Positions 42,669-52,230 of a DNA stretch of 64,000 bases are shown in pieces. The notes under the pieces are model-generated. The model saw only the letters and a program-made list of their open reading frames with translations. It had not been told where the DNA came from and searched no databases. The position numbers and the translations under genes are program-made. The DNA comes from [Mycobacterium] vasticus (GTDB taxonomy: Bacteria > Actinomycetota > Actinomycetes > Mycobacteriales > Mycobacteriaceae): positions 2,432,398 to 2,496,397 of the forward strand of contig NZ_CP084028.1 of assembly GCF_020181595.1 (NCBI RefSeq), given 5' to 3'. Every line of letters starts with the position of its first letter. Position 1 is the first letter of the stretch.

Positions 42669-42713
42669 AAAAGACTGCGCGGGGGCCCATACCGGGTGCC
42701 CGCGCAGTCTTTT
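42669..42713 (+). terminator. Strong intrinsic terminator after the secreted repeat protein
   Basis: This is a perfect 15-bp inverted repeat (AAAAGACTGCGCGGG / CCCGCGCAGTCTTTT) around a 15-nt loop that can pair further (GCCC/GGGT). It ends in a T-run on the plus strand and an equivalent T-run on the minus strand, so it can serve the convergent pyrF as well. Confidence 0.85.
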
Positions 42714-42738
42714 GTCCGCCAGGCCGCTACGTGCGCCG

Positions 42739-43563
42739 CTACTCGGCGTTCAGATACGCCACGGCGTCGCGCAACCGCTCCCCCGCCGCACGCAGCGCCG
42801 CGACGTCGGGACCTGCGCGCAGCACCTCGCGCGAGACCGCCGGCAGCAGTGTGCCCGCAGCGGCCCCGCCCAGGCCGGCCAGCGCCTCGGGACGTCCACC
42901 CTGGGCTCCGACGCCCGGCACCAGTACCGGGCCGCCCAGAGCGCTCAGGTCGGGCACGTCGGACAGCGTTGCGCCCACCACAACTCCGACCGATCCGGGT
43001 CCGGTGCCCCGATTCAGCGCGGCGGCGGCGTCGACGATCGTCTGCGCGACGGTGCGGCCGTCGGCCGCGGTGGCGCGCTGCACAGCGGCACCCTCCGGGT
43101 TCGAGGTGGCGGCCAGCACGAAGACACCCCGCCGGTTAGCCTCCGCGGTGTCCAGCAGCGGCTGCAGCGACCCGAAGCCCAGATACGGCGAGGCGGTCAC
43201 CGCGTCGGCCGCCAGCGGCGAGTCGCCGGCCCAGGCCGCGGCGTAGGCGGCCATCGTCGAACCGATGTCGCCGCGTTTGGCGTCGGCAAGCACCAGCACG
43301 CCGGCCTGCCGCAGCGCGGCGATGGTGCGCTCCAGCACTGCGAACCCGGCTGATCCGTACGCCTCGAAGAACGCCACCTGCGGCTTGACGACGGCGAACC
43401 CGGCGAACGCGCTCACGCAGGTGTCGCTGAACGCTGCCAGGCCGTCTGATGTCGCGGGCAGGCCCCACGCGGCCAGCAGCTCGGGGTGCGGGTCGATGCC
43501 CAGGCACAGCGGCCCGCGGGCGGCAGTCGCCTCTGCCAGGCGTGTCCCGAACCCGGCCGTCAT
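42739..43563 (-). CDS. pyrF: Orotidine 5'-phosphate decarboxylase (type 2)
   Basis: This 274-residue enzyme performs the last step of UMP synthesis. The type-2 catalytic motif [13 protein letters not shown] lies near residue 95. [25 protein letters not shown] and [12 protein letters not shown] are the other family segments. ATG at 43563 overlaps the last base of the carB stop, and a GTG directly before it is the alternative. It is the last gene of the pyr operon and converges with the secreted-protein gene across the terminator. Confidence 0.96.
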   Translation of the reverse strand: MTAGFGTRLAEATAARGPLCLGIDPHPELLAAWGLPATSDGLAAFSDTCVSAFAGFAVVKPQVAFFEAYGSAGFAVLERTIAALRQAGVLVLADAKRGDIGSTMAAYAAAWAGDSPLAADAVTASPYLGFGSLQPLLDTAEANRRGVFVLAATSNPEGAAVQRATAADGRTVAQTIVDAAAALNRGTGPGSVGVVVGATLSDVPDLSALGGPVLVPGVGAQGGRPEALAGLGGAAAGTLLPAVSREVLRAGPDVAALRAAGERLRDAVAYLNAE

Positions 43564-46500
43564 CACTTCCCGCCGAGCGTGCTGTGCAGCTCCTGCAGTG
43601 AGCGCACCCCGATGTCACCCCGGATGCCGGCCTCGATGCCCTGCACGGCTGCGGCGGCGCCCTGCACAGTGGTGACGCACGGGATGTTCATGCTGACCGC
43701 TGCCGAGCGGATCTCGTAGCCGTCCACCCGCGGACCGGAGTTGCCGTAGGGGGTGTTGATCACCAGGTCGACCTCGCCGGCACGGATCGCCTCCACCGCG
43801 GACAGGGCGGGCCGCTCGGGACTGGGTTCTTCGAAGTGTTTGCGCACCACATCGCAGGGAATGCCGTTGCGGTGCAGCATCTCCGCGGTCCCTTCGGTGG
43901 CCAGCACCCGGAAACCCAGATCGGCCAGGCGTTTGACCGGGAACACCAGCGAACGCTTGTCGTGGTTGGCCACCGACACGAACACCGTGCCGTTGGCCGG
44001 CAGCGAGCCGTAGGCCGCGGTCTGGCTCTTGGCGAACGCAGTGCCGAAATCCCGGTCGATGCCCATCACCTCGCCGGTGGACTTCATCTCCGGGCCCAGC
44101 AGCGAGTCGATCCCGGATCCGTCCGCGCGGCGGAACCGATGAAACGGAAGGACGGCTTCTTTCACCGCGATCGGCGCGTGCGGGCCGACGGTGGCGCCGT
44201 CGCCGTCGGCCGCCAGCAGGCCCTCGGCCCGCAACTCGGCGACGGAGGCGCCCAGCATGACTCGCGCGCACGCCTTGGCCAGCGGCACCGCGGTCGCCTT
44301 GGACACGAACGGCACCGTCCGGCTGGCCCGCGGATTGGCCTCCAGCACGTAGAGCACGTCGTCTTTGAGGGCGAACTGGACGTTGAGCAGACCCACCACG
44401 CCGACGCCGTGCGCGATCGACTCGGTGGCGCGCCGCACCCTCTCGATGTCGCTGCGGCCCAACGTCACCGGCGGCAGGGCGCACGCCGAGTCGCCGGAGT
44501 GGATACCTGCTTCCTCGATGTGTTCCATGATCCCGCCGATGTAGACCTCGGTGCCGTCGCACAGGGCGTCGACGTCGATCTCGATGGCGTCCTCGAGGAA
44601 CCGGTCGACCAGCACGGGGTGCTCCGGCGACAGTTCGGTGGCCCGGGTGATGTAGCCGCGCAGGGTCTCCTCGTCGTAGACGATCTCCATGCCGCGTCCG
44701 CCCAGCACGTAGGACGGACGCACCAGCACCGGGTAGCCGATCTCGGCCGCGATCCGGCGGGCCTGATCGAACGTGGTCGCGGTGCCGTATCGCGGCGCGG
44801 GCAGGCCGGCCGAGGTCAGCACGTCGCCGAAGGCGCCGCGGTCCTCGGCCAGGTCGATGGCCTCCGGGCTGGTTCCGACGATGGGAACCCCGGCGTCGGC
44901 CAGCCGCTGGGCCAGCCGCAGCGGGGTCTGCCCACCGAGTTGCACGATGACGCCGACGACACCGGGTCCACCCTGGCCGGACTGCTGTTCGGCGTAGTAC
45001 ACCTCGAGCACGTCTTCGAACGTCAGCGGTTCGAAGTAGAGCCGGTCGGCGGTGTCGTAGTCGGTGGAGACCGTCTCGGGGTTGCAGTTGACCATCACGG
45101 TTTCGAACCCGGCCTGGGTCAAGGTGATAGCGGCGTGCACGCAGCTGTAGTCGAACTCGATGCCCTGCCCGATCCGGTTCGGTCCGGAGCCCAGGATGAG
45201 CACCTTGGGTTTGACCGATTGCGGGGCCACCTCGGTCTCAGCGGCCGGGTCCAGCTCGAAAGTGCTGTAGTGGTAAGGGGTTTGGGATTCGAACTCGGCC
45301 GCGCAGGTGTCGACGGTCTTGAATACCGGGTGGATGCCCAGCCGATTCCGCAGCAGCCGTACCCCATCCTCGCCGGCCAGTTCCGGCCGCAGCGCGGCGA
45401 TCTGATGATCCGACAGGCCGCTGTACTTGCAGCGGCGCAACAGGTCGGCGTCGAGCACCGGGGTGTCGACGACCTCGGCGCGCAGCGCCACCAGGCCGTT
45501 GATCTGCTCGACGAACCACGGGTCCACCCCGGAGGCCTCGGCGACCGTCTCGACGCTCGCACCCAGTCGCAGCGCCAACTCGATGTCGTAGAGCCGGCCC
45601 TCGACGGGCGTGCGCAGCCGGTCCAGCGCAGCGCTGGCTGAGTCTTCCTCGGGGTCGGGTTTGGTCCAGAACCCGGCCCGGTCGGTCTCCAGCGACCGCA
45701 TCACCTTGCCGAGCGACTCGATGAAGTTGCGGCCCAACGACATCGCCTCGCCCACCGATTTCATGGTGGTGGTCAGGCGCGGGTCGGCGCCGGGGAACTT
45801 CTCGAACGCGAACCGCGGTGCCTTGACCACCACGTAGTCCAGCGCCGGCTCGAAGCAGGCCGGGGTCTGTTTGGTGATGTCGTTGATGATCTCGTCGAGG
45901 GTGTAGCCGATCGCCAGTTTGGCGGCGATCTTGGCGATCGGAAAACCGGTGGCCTTCGACGCCAGCGCGCTCGACCGCGACACCCGCGGGTTCATTTCGA
46001 TGACGATGAGCCGACCGTCTTTCGGGTCGACCGCGAACTGGATGTTGCAGCCGCCGGTGTCCACCCCGACCTCGCGCAGGATCGCGATGCCCAGGCTGCG
46101 CATCGTCTGGTATTCCCGGTCGGTCAGCGTCATCGCCGGTGCGACCGTCACCGAGTCGCCGGTGTGCACGCCCATCGGGTCGACGTTCTCGATCGAGCAG
46201 ACCACGACGACGTTGTCGTTGCCGTCGCGCATCAGCTCGAGCTCGAATTCCTTCCAGCCGTAGATGGATTCCTCGATCAGCACGTTGGCCGTCGGTGAGG
46301 CGGCCAGGCCGTCGCCGGCCATCCGGGCGACTTCCTCAACGCTGGAGGCCAGCCCGGAGCCCAGGCCACCCATCGTGAAAGAGGGCCGCACGACGACCGG
46401 TAACCCGAGTTCGGCCACCGTCTCGGTGACCTCGGCCATGGTGTAGCAGACCCGGGAGCGTGCCGACTCGCCGCCGACCTTGGCGACGATGTCCTTGAAC

Positions 46501-46907
46501 TGCTGGCGGTCCTCGCCGCGCTGGATGGCCTCGAAGTCGGCGCCGATCAGCTCGACGCCGTAGCGTTCCAGCACTCCGTTCTCATGAAGTGCGACAGCGG
46601 TGTTCAGCGCGGTCTGCCCACCCAGGGTGGCCAGCAGCGCGTCGACCTTGTTGCCGCGCTCGGCCTGTTGGGCCAGCACCTTCTCGACGAACTCCCAGGT
46701 GATCGGCTCGACGTAGGTGTTGTCGGCGTATTCCGGGTCGGTCATGATGGTGGCCGGATTGGAGTTGACCAGACTCACCTGCAGGCCTTCGGCTTTGAGC
46801 ACCCGGCACGCCTGAGTGCCGGAGTAGTCGAATTCGCAGGCCTGGCCGATCACGATCGGTCCGGAGCCGATCACCAGGACGTGCTGCAGGTCGGTACGGC
46901 GCGGCAT
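43563..46907 (-). CDS. carB: Carbamoyl-phosphate synthase large subunit
   Basis: This 1114-residue enzyme makes carbamoyl phosphate from bicarbonate, ATP and ammonia delivered by CarA. There are two homologous ATP-grasp halves: [20 protein letters not shown] with [12 protein letters not shown], and [19 protein letters not shown] with [16 protein letters not shown]-terminal MGS-like regulatory domain includes [12 protein letters not shown] and LVINTPYG. The ATG at 46907 has GGGAGAAGG upstream and gives the standard [14 protein letters not shown] start; similarity does not extend further. A long imperfect hairpin occupies the 103-bp gap to carA. Length matches M. tuberculosis CarB. Confidence 0.98.
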   Translation of the reverse strand: MPRRTDLQHVLVIGSGPIVIGQACEFDYSGTQACRVLKAEGLQVSLVNSNPATIMTDPEYADNTYVEPITWEFVEKVLAQQAERGNKVDALLATLGGQTALNTAVALHENGVLERYGVELIGADFEAIQRGEDRQQFKDIVAKVGGESARSRVCYTMAEVTETVAELGLPVVVRPSFTMGGLGSGLASSVEEVARMAGDGLAASPTANVLIEESIYGWKEFELELMRDGNDNVVVVCSIENVDPMGVHTGDSVTVAPAMTLTDREYQTMRSLGIAILREVGVDTGGCNIQFAVDPKDGRLIVIEMNPRVSRSSALASKATGFPIAKIAAKLAIGYTLDEIINDITKQTPACFEPALDYVVVKAPRFAFEKFPGADPRLTTTMKSVGEAMSLGRNFIESLGKVMRSLETDRAGFWTKPDPEEDSASAALDRLRTPVEGRLYDIELALRLGASVETVAEASGVDPWFVEQINGLVALRAEVVDTPVLDADLLRRCKYSGLSDHQIAALRPELAGEDGVRLLRNRLGIHPVFKTVDTCAAEFESQTPYHYSTFELDPAAETEVAPQSVKPKVLILGSGPNRIGQGIEFDYSCVHAAITLTQAGFETVMVNCNPETVSTDYDTADRLYFEPLTFEDVLEVYYAEQQSGQGGPGVVGVIVQLGGQTPLRLAQRLADAGVPIVGTSPEAIDLAEDRGAFGDVLTSAGLPAPRYGTATTFDQARRIAAEIGYPVLVRPSYVLGGRGMEIVYDEETLRGYITRATELSPEHPVLVDRFLEDAIEIDVDALCDGTEVYIGGIMEHIEEAGIHSGDSACALPPVTLGRSDIERVRRATESIAHGVGVVGLLNVQFALKDDVLYVLEANPRASRTVPFVSKATAVPLAKACARVMLGASVAELRAEGLLAADGDGATVGPHAPIAVKEAVLPFHRFRRADGSGIDSLLGPEMKSTGEVMGIDRDFGTAFAKSQTAAYGSLPANGTVFVSVANHDKRSLVFPVKRLADLGFRVLATEGTAEMLHRNGIPCDVVRKHFEEPSPERPALSAVEAIRAGEVDLVINTPYGNSGPRVDGYEIRSAAVSMNIPCVTTVQGAAAAVQGIEAGIRGDIGVRSLQELHSTLGGK

Positions 46908-46926
46908 CAGCCTTCTCCCCCTCTTG

Positions 46927-46988
46927 CGCGAGCGTGCGCAGATGTACGGCAAATCCCAGGTCGCAGCGGACATCTCTGCACGCTCGCG
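46927..46988 (-). repeat. Long imperfect hairpin in the carA-carB gap
   Basis: The arms 46927-46945 and 46970-46988 are inverted repeats of about 19 bp with two mismatches, built on GCGAGCGTGC, with a 24-nt loop. It lies about 20 bp upstream of the carB start and ends within a few bases of its ribosome site. It may alter carB translation, protect RNA ends, or be a dispersed repeat. The hairpin at 37421-37452 shares the core CGAGCGTG. Confidence 0.7.
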
Positions 46989-47010
46989 GGGGAAGAAGTG
47001 GGCGCTGGCA

Positions 47011-48135
47011 TTACTTCTCCCCTGCCATCAGGTCGACGAACTGGTCGAACAGGTATTCGGCGTCGTGTGGTCCGGCCGCGGCCTCCGGGTGGTACTGCAC
47101 CGAGAACGCCCGGCCGTCAGCCAGTTTCACGCCCTCGACGACGCCGTCATTGGCGCAGGTGTGGCTCACCAGTCCCGGACCGAAGTCGGTGTCGAAGCGC
47201 TGGCCGGCCTCGCCTTCCAGCGCGAAGCCGTGGTTCTGCGCGGTGACCGCCACCCGGCCGGTGGCGTGGTCGATCACCGGGATGTTGATGCCCCGGTGCC
47301 CGAACGTCATCTTGTAGGTCTTCAGCCCCAGCGCCCGGCCCAGAATCTGGTTGCCGAAACAGATCCCGAACACCGGGATTCGGGCGCCCAGCACCTCGCG
47401 GGTCAACGCGACCATGGCCTCGGCGGTGGCCGGGTCCCCGGGTCCGTTGGACAGGAACACCCCGTCGGGCTGGAGTGCGGCGATCTGATCGAAGCTCACC
47501 GAAGACGGCAGCACGTGGCTGCGAATTCCACGACGGGCGAAGTTGCGCGGCGTGTTGGTCTTGATCCCCAGGTCCAGCGCGGCGACGGTGAACCGGTGCG
47601 CCCCTTCGGGTTCCACCACATACTCGGCGGCAGTGCTGACCTGGCCGGCGAGGTCAGCGCCGAGCATCGCCGGCTGCTCACGCACACGGCGCACCAACTC
47701 CTCTTCCGGGGCGAGCGCATCGCCGGAGAACACCCCGGCCTTCATCGAGCCGTGGTTGCGCAGGTGGCGCACCACGGTGCGGGTGTCCACACCGGCCACC
47801 CCGACGATGCCCTGGCGCACCAATTCGTCATCGAGGGTTCCGGTGGCGCGCCAGTTCGATGCGCGCGGCGACGGGTCACGCACGACGTAGCCGGCCACCC
47901 AGATCTTGTCGTCGCGGCTCTCGCCGTCTTCGTGATTCCAGCCGGTGTTGCCGATCTGCGGGGCGGTGGCCACCACGATCTGCCGGTGGTAGCTGGGGTC
48001 GGTCAAGGTCTCCTGGTAGCCGGACATGCCGGTGGAGAACACCGCCTCGCCCAGGCTCTGGCCCACGGCCCCGAACCGGGTTCCGGTGAAAACCCGGCCG
48101 TCCTCGAGAACCAGGGCGGCGCGCACGTTGCTCAT
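47011..48135 (-). CDS. carA: Carbamoyl-phosphate synthase small subunit
   Basis: This 374-residue glutaminase subunit has an N-terminal CPSase domain ([40 protein letters not shown]). The class-I amidotransferase domain follows: nucleophile in [16 protein letters not shown] near residue 266, then QNHGFAL and [14 protein letters not shown] for the His/Glu pair. ATG at 48135 overlaps the upstream membrane-protein stop by four bases (ATGA). Confidence 0.98.
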   Translation of the reverse strand: MSNVRAALVLEDGRVFTGTRFGAVGQSLGEAVFSTGMSGYQETLTDPSYHRQIVVATAPQIGNTGWNHEDGESRDDKIWVAGYVVRDPSPRASNWRATGTLDDELVRQGIVGVAGVDTRTVVRHLRNHGSMKAGVFSGDALAPEEELVRRVREQPAMLGADLAGQVSTAAEYVVEPEGAHRFTVAALDLGIKTNTPRNFARRGIRSHVLPSSVSFDQIAALQPDGVFLSNGPGDPATAEAMVALTREVLGARIPVFGICFGNQILGRALGLKTYKMTFGHRGINIPVIDHATGRVAVTAQNHGFALEGEAGQRFDTDFGPGLVSHTCANDGVVEGVKLADGRAFSVQYHPEAAAGPHDAEYLFDQFVDLMAGEK

Positions 48136-48650
48136 CGATCATCCTTTAACCAGCGGGTGTATTCGGCACGGTCGTCGGCCCGGAAGCCAGTGTCCATCTC
48201 GGTGCCCGACGGCAGTCGCCAGCGGATCGCCAGCACGCCGTCGTTGGGCCGGGTGGGCAGCGTGGGAATGACCCGTCCGGCGATGCCGCTTTCGGTGCGC
48301 ACCGCGGTGATCGAGTCTTCCGGAATCCAGATGGGCTGAGCTCCGCTGCGCTGCACCATGATTCCCTCGGGGTACCGGGTGAGCACCGCCTTGGTGCGAT
48401 AGCCCAGGTCCGACACCACCACCCGGTCGTTCCACTTCGGGGCCAGGGTGCAGCCCAGGTAGACGCCTCGGGTGGCCTCGACACTGGGCGCACCGACGGT
48501 GTCGGGCACCGAGGGCAGGGCGCCGATCAGTGCGTCCTGCAGCTGCCCGCGGTGCCGCCAGCCGCGCATCATCAACCGGATCAGCAGGCCGATGATGACC
48601 ACCAACACCGCGGCGAAGATCAGCGACCCCACCATTGTGGGCGTGTTCAC
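48132..48650 (-). CDS. Single-span membrane protein inside the pyr operon (Rv1382-like)
   Basis: This 172-residue protein has one N-terminal transmembrane helix ([21 protein letters not shown]). A soluble domain follows containing [38 protein letters not shown] and [17 protein letters not shown], which resembles a bacterial PH-like beta domain. It overlaps pyrC and carA by four bases on each side, and M. tuberculosis has a similar gene in the same slot (Rv1382). A function linked to pyrimidine synthesis is suggested only by this conserved position. Confidence 0.88.
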   Translation of the reverse strand: MNTPTMVGSLIFAAVLVVIIGLLIRLMMRGWRHRGQLQDALIGALPSVPDTVGAPSVEATRGVYLGCTLAPKWNDRVVVSDLGYRTKAVLTRYPEGIMVQRSGAQPIWIPEDSITAVRTESGIAGRVIPTLPTRPNDGVLAIRWRLPSGTEMDTGFRADDRAEYTRWLKDDR

Positions 48651-49951
48651 GCCGGTGACCTCCCGTCACGAGCGGTCACCCGGCCACGCAGCAACGTCGC
48701 GGTGACGGCGGCCGGCAGCGTCATCTCCTCGTAGGGGGTGTTCGCCGACCGGCTGGCCAGGTCGGTGCCGGTGACCACCCAGCTCGCCTGCGGGTCGACC
48801 ACCGTCAGGTTGGCCGGCTCCCCGACCTCCAGTGGGCGGCCCTGGTCGGGCAGGCCGACGATCTGGGCCGGCCGCTCGCTCATCACCCGTGCCACATCAC
48901 GCCAGCCGAGCAGCCCCGGCTCGACCATGGTTGCCACCACCACCGACAGCGCGGTCTGCAGGCCGAGCATCCCGGGGCGGGCATGGGCGAACTCGCAGGT
49001 CTTCTCCTGGTCGGCGTGCGGGGCGTGGTCGGTGGCCACACAGTCGATGACGCCGTCGGCCAGTGCGGCGCGGAGGGCAACTGCGTCACTTGCCTCCCGC
49101 AGCGGCGGGTTGACCCGGTTGCGGCCGTCGTAGTCGGCCAGCCGGCTGTCGTCGAGCATCAGGTGGTGCGGCGTGACCTCGGCGGTCACCGCAATCCCTT
49201 GTGCCTTAGCCCATTTGATCAGCTCCACGGTCCCGGCGGTGGAGGCATGACAGATGTGCACACGGGCACCGGCGTCCCGGGCCAACAGCACGTCGCGCGC
49301 CACGATGGACTCCTCGGCGACGCGCGGCCAGCCGGCCAGCCCGAGCCGGGCCGCGGTGGGACCCTCGTGAGCCACCGACCCGACGGTCAGCCGGGGCTCC
49401 TCGGCGTGCTGGGCGATCAGCACCCCCAGGCCGCTGGCGTACTCCAGGGCCCGGCGCATCACCAGCGGATCAGCCACGCACACACCGTCATCGGAGAACA
49501 TCCGCACGCCCGCCGCGCCGGCGGCCATCATGCCCATCTCGGTCAGCTGCGTGCCGGCCAGCCCGACGGTGACCGCGCCGACCGGGTGCACGTCGACCAG
49601 CCCGACCTGGCGTCCACGCGCCCAGACGTGGTCGGTGACCACCGGCGAGTCGGCGACCGGATCGGTGTTGGCCATCGCGAACACCGCGGTGTAGCCGCCC
49701 AGAGCCGCTGCCGCCGAGCCGGTTTCGATGTCCTCGGCGTATTCCCGACCCGGTTCGCGCAGGTGGGTGTGCAGGTCCACGAAGCCGGGCAGCAGCACCT
49801 GGCCGGCCGCCTCGATCACCTCGCAGCCGTCCGGCGCGGTCAGGCCCGCGCCGATCTGCGCGATCTGACCCTCGAAGCCGGGGGTGTCGACCAGTACGTC
49901 GACCTGATCGCCTTCGCTGTAGCACCGCACGCCGCGGATCAGCACGGTCAT
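48647..49951 (-). CDS. pyrC: Dihydroorotase
   Basis: This 434-residue amidohydrolase cyclises carbamoyl-aspartate to dihydroorotate. The metal-binding signature [19 protein letters not shown] lies near residue 57. [23 protein letters not shown] and the late aspartate in [14 protein letters not shown] complete the site. It is type-I-like, as in other actinobacteria. Start and stop overlap pyrB and the membrane-protein gene by four bases. Confidence 0.97.
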   Translation of the reverse strand: MTVLIRGVRCYSEGDQVDVLVDTPGFEGQIAQIGAGLTAPDGCEVIEAAGQVLLPGFVDLHTHLREPGREYAEDIETGSAAAALGGYTAVFAMANTDPVADSPVVTDHVWARGRQVGLVDVHPVGAVTVGLAGTQLTEMGMMAAGAAGVRMFSDDGVCVADPLVMRRALEYASGLGVLIAQHAEEPRLTVGSVAHEGPTAARLGLAGWPRVAEESIVARDVLLARDAGARVHICHASTAGTVELIKWAKAQGIAVTAEVTPHHLMLDDSRLADYDGRNRVNPPLREASDAVALRAALADGVIDCVATDHAPHADQEKTCEFAHARPGMLGLQTALSVVVATMVEPGLLGWRDVARVMSERPAQIVGLPDQGRPLEVGEPANLTVVDPQASWVVTGTDLASRSANTPYEEMTLPAAVTATLLRGRVTARDGRSPA

Positions 49952-50928
49952 AGCGCTGCTTCCTCTCCGGCTGACCCGGCCGACCCGGGCGCCCCGCTAC
50001 CCACCAGCAGATGGAACAGCACCGCCATCCGCACATGCACTCCGTTGGAGACCTGTTGCAGCACAGCCGATTGCGGCGAATCAGCCACCGAAGAGGCGAT
50101 CTCCATACCGCGCAGTATCGGGCCGGGGTGCAGCACCGCGGCGTGCTCGGCCAGCATGGCGCGCCGCTTCTCGCTCAATCCGTAGCGCACCGAGTACTCG
50201 CGGGTGGACGGGAAGAACCCGCCGGTCATCCGCTCGGCCTGCACCCGCAGCATCAGCACCGCGTCGGCCGCGGGCAGCTCGGCGTCGAGGTCATGCGAGA
50301 CCGTCACCGGCCAGTCGGCGACACCGGTGGGCAGCAGGGTCGGCGGGGCCACCAGCACCACTTCGGCGCCCAGGGTGGCCAGCAGGCTGACATTGGAACG
50401 GGCCACCCGGGAATGCACGATGTCGCCGACGATCACGACCCGCCGGCCCTCGATGCCGCCGAGTCGCTGGCGCAGGGTCAAGGCGTCCAGCAGCGCCTGG
50501 GTGGGGTGTTCGTGGGTGCCGTCACCGGCGTTGATCACCGACGGGCCGCCCGCCTCGGCTTCAGCCGTCCAGTCCGCGAGCAGGTGGGCGGCCCCCGAGG
50601 ACGGGTGCCGGATGATGAGCGCGTCGGCGCCGGCGGCCCGCAACGTCAGGGCGGTGTCGCGCAGCGATTCCCCTTTGCTCACCGAGGATCCCGACGCCGA
50701 GACGTTGATCACGTCGGCACTCATCCACTTGCCGGCGACCTCGAACGAGACCCGGGTGCGGGTGGAGTTCTCGTAGAACATGGTGATCACGGTGCGCCCG
50801 CGCAGGGTGGGCAGCTTCTTGACCTCGCGGCCCACCAGCGCTTCGGCGAACCGGTCGGCGTCATCGAGGATCGCGGTGGCCTGATCGCGGCTCAGGTCTC
50901 CCGCGGCCAGCAGGTGTCGAGTACTCAT
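49948..50928 (-). CDS. pyrB: Aspartate carbamoyltransferase catalytic subunit
   Basis: This 326-residue enzyme condenses carbamoyl phosphate with aspartate. [19 protein letters not shown] carries the carbamoyl-phosphate-binding STRTR near residue 56. [33 protein letters not shown] and the later VMMLRVQ-type segment ([11 protein letters not shown]) are typical. There is no regulatory subunit gene, as expected for actinobacteria. It overlaps pyrR and pyrC by four bases each. Confidence 0.97.
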   Translation of the reverse strand: MSTRHLLAAGDLSRDQATAILDDADRFAEALVGREVKKLPTLRGRTVITMFYENSTRTRVSFEVAGKWMSADVINVSASGSSVSKGESLRDTALTLRAAGADALIIRHPSSGAAHLLADWTAEAEAGGPSVINAGDGTHEHPTQALLDALTLRQRLGGIEGRRVVIVGDIVHSRVARSNVSLLATLGAEVVLVAPPTLLPTGVADWPVTVSHDLDAELPAADAVLMLRVQAERMTGGFFPSTREYSVRYGLSEKRRAMLAEHAAVLHPGPILRGMEIASSVADSPQSAVLQQVSNGVHVRMAVLFHLLVGSGAPGSAGSAGEEAAL

Positions 50929-51500
50929 CGGGTGATCACCACCGCGTCACGTCCGTCATGTTCGGCCAGTAAGACGTGCACGCTCTCGCCGCGTGCGGTC
51001 GGCACATTCTTGCCGACATAGTCGGCGCGAACGGGCAGCTCTCGGTGGCCCCGGTCGACCAGCACCGCCAGTTGCACGATCCTGGGCCGGCCCACGTCAC
51101 GCAGCGCGTCAAGTGCGGCACGCACCGACCGGCCGGCGAACAGGACGTCGTCGACCAGGATCACGCAGGCGTCGTCGATGCCGCCGGCCGGAATGGAGGT
51201 GGTCTCCAGGGGCCGTGGCGGCTGGCGCATCAGATCGTCGCGGTACAAGGTGATGTCCAGCGCGCCGTGCGCGACGTCCACGCCGCAGAATTCGCTGATC
51301 TTGGCGGCCAGTCGCTCGGCCAGGGTGACTCCGCGGGTCGGAATGCCCAACAGCACCACCCGGGGTGCGCCGTCGGGGTCATCGGAACCGTCTAGAGCGG
51401 TCTTCTCGATGATCTGATGCGCGATACGAGAAACCGTGCGACCCACATCCGCCGAGGACATCAACTCTCGGTCGGTGCTGGAATTACCGGCAGCGCCCAT
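50925..51500 (-). CDS. pyrR: Bifunctional pyr regulator / uracil phosphoribosyltransferase PyrR
   Basis: This 191-residue protein binds pyr mRNA when UMP is abundant and represses the operon; it can also have uracil phosphoribosyltransferase activity. The PRPP-binding loop is [19 protein letters not shown] near residue 108. [18 protein letters not shown] and [12 protein letters not shown] are conserved. ATG at 51500 gives the mycobacterial MGAAG start and follows AAGGAGGT; longer in-frame extensions run through the leader. First gene of the pyr operon. A PyrR-type RNA site lies just before the ribosome site. Confidence 0.97.
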   Translation of the reverse strand: MGAAGNSSTDRELMSSADVGRTVSRIAHQIIEKTALDGSDDPDGAPRVVLLGIPTRGVTLAERLAAKISEFCGVDVAHGALDITLYRDDLMRQPPRPLETTSIPAGGIDDACVILVDDVLFAGRSVRAALDALRDVGRPRIVQLAVLVDRGHRELPVRADYVGKNVPTARGESVHVLLAEHDGRDAVVITR

Positions 51501-51513
51501 GGGAAACCGCTGG

Positions 51514-51521
51514 ACCTCCTT
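51514..51521 (-). promoter_or_regulatory. pyrR ribosome-binding site
   Basis: On the minus strand this reads AAGGAGGT, a near-perfect anti-16S match, 13 nt from the ATG. It lies directly behind the PyrR-binding loop, so occupancy by PyrR could block ribosome access. Confidence 0.7.
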
Positions 51522-51524
51522 CTC

Positions 51525-51537
51525 CGCCTCTCGGGAC
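51525..51537 (-). promoter_or_regulatory. Putative PyrR-binding loop in the pyr leader
   Basis: On the minus strand this reads GTCCCGAGAGGCG. It matches the PyrR RNA consensus (TCC-N-G-N-GAGG-Y core) at every core position. Position next to the ribosome site fits translational repression of the type described for mycobacterial pyr operons. Confidence 0.65.
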
Positions 51538-51567
51538 GGGTCGTTAAAGGATGTCGAACTGCCCGGA

Positions 51568-51573
51568 AGCCTA
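51568..51573 (-). promoter_or_regulatory. Candidate -10 element of the pyr operon
   Basis: On the minus strand this reads TAGGCT (TANNNT). Transcription would begin near 51561 and give a leader of about 60 nt holding the PyrR-binding loop. Confidence 0.4.
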
Positions 51574-51604
51574 GCATCCGCTCGGGGCGCCGCTGGGCCA
51601 GCTC

Positions 51605-51623
51605 GGTTATACCTGGTTATACT
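51605..51623 (+). promoter_or_regulatory. mazE promoter with direct-repeat operator
   Basis: Two direct copies of GGTTATAC (51605-51612 and 51615-51622) are spaced 10 bp apart. The second overlaps a -10 hexamer TATACT at 51618-51623, which ends 6 nt before the mazE ATG. One-turn spacing on the same DNA face suits binding by the ribbon-helix-helix antitoxin, which would shut off its own leaderless promoter. Confidence 0.55.
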
Positions 51624-51629
51624 GCTCGT

Positions 51630-51878
51630 ATGAAGACCGCCATCTCCCTCCCGGATGAGACGTTCGATCGGGTCACCCAACAGGCAAGGGAGCTCGGCGT
51701 GAGTCGATCGGAGTTCTTCGCTCGAGCCGCGCAGCTCTACCTGGACGACTTGGACGCACAATCCTTGACCGGACAGATCGACAGCGCATTGGAACACCTC
51801 CATGGCAGAGACGAGGCGGGGGCCGCCGCGGTGGCCGTAGGACACCACGTGTTGCACGCCGTGGACGATGAGTGGTGA
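51630..51878 (+). CDS. mazE6: MazE6-like ribbon-helix-helix antitoxin
   Basis: This 82-residue antitoxin has an N-terminal ribbon-helix-helix DNA-binding domain, [20 protein letters not shown] then [20 protein letters not shown]. The acidic toxin-binding tail ends VDDEW. The sequence is close to that of M. tuberculosis MazE6 (Rv1991A) from memory, including the terminal DDEW. ATG at 51630 is supported by the TATACT promoter 6 nt upstream. The toxin gene overlaps its 3' end by 7 bp, the normal antitoxin-first order. It diverges from pyrR. Confidence 0.9.
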   Translation: MKTAISLPDETFDRVTQQARELGVSRSEFFARAAQLYLDDLDAQSLTGQIDSALEHLHGRDEAGAAAVAVGHHVLHAVDDEW

Positions 51879-52216
51879 TCAGCCGCGCCGATATCTATTG
51901 GGCTGACCTCGGAACGCCATCCGGCAGTCGCCCCGCTAAGCGGCGCCCGGTGCTGGTGGTCCAGTCCGATCCCTACAACGCCAGTCGCCTTGCCACCGTC
52001 CTCGCCGCGGTGATCACCTCCAACACCGCGCTGGCGACGATGCCCGGCAACGTGTTTCTGCCCGCAACCGCAACGGGGCTCCCACGCGATTCGGTTGTCA
52101 ACGTCACGGCGCTAGTCACGCTGAACAAGAGTGACCTCGCCGACCGAGTCGGAGAGGTACCGCCGAGCCTGATGACCGAGATCGACCGTGGTCTTCGTCG
52201 CGTGCTCGGCCTCTGA
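51872..52216 (+). CDS. mazF6: MazF6-like mRNA/rRNA interferase toxin
   Basis: This 114-residue PemK/MazF-fold endoribonuclease starts [20 protein letters not shown], with the [20 protein letters not shown] core and a central [13 protein letters not shown] strand. It is very similar to M. tuberculosis Rv1991c (MazF6, also called MazF-mt3), which cleaves single-stranded RNA at short U/C-rich sites including ribosomal RNA. The GTG at 51872 is followed by another GTG that overlaps the antitoxin TGA. In M. tuberculosis the pair lies far from pyrR, so this location is different. Confidence 0.9.
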   Translation: MVISRADIYWADLGTPSGSRPAKRRPVLVVQSDPYNASRLATVLAAVITSNTALATMPGNVFLPATATGLPRDSVVNVTALVTLNKSDLADRVGEVPPSLMTEIDRGLRRVLGL

Positions 52217-52230
52217 CAGTCGACCGCCCA

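Noticed and set aside
51417..51629. Upstream in-frame extension of mazE
   Set aside because: It would cross the divergent pyr leader and promoter; the [10 protein letters not shown] start and the TATACT-N6-ATG promoter support 51630.
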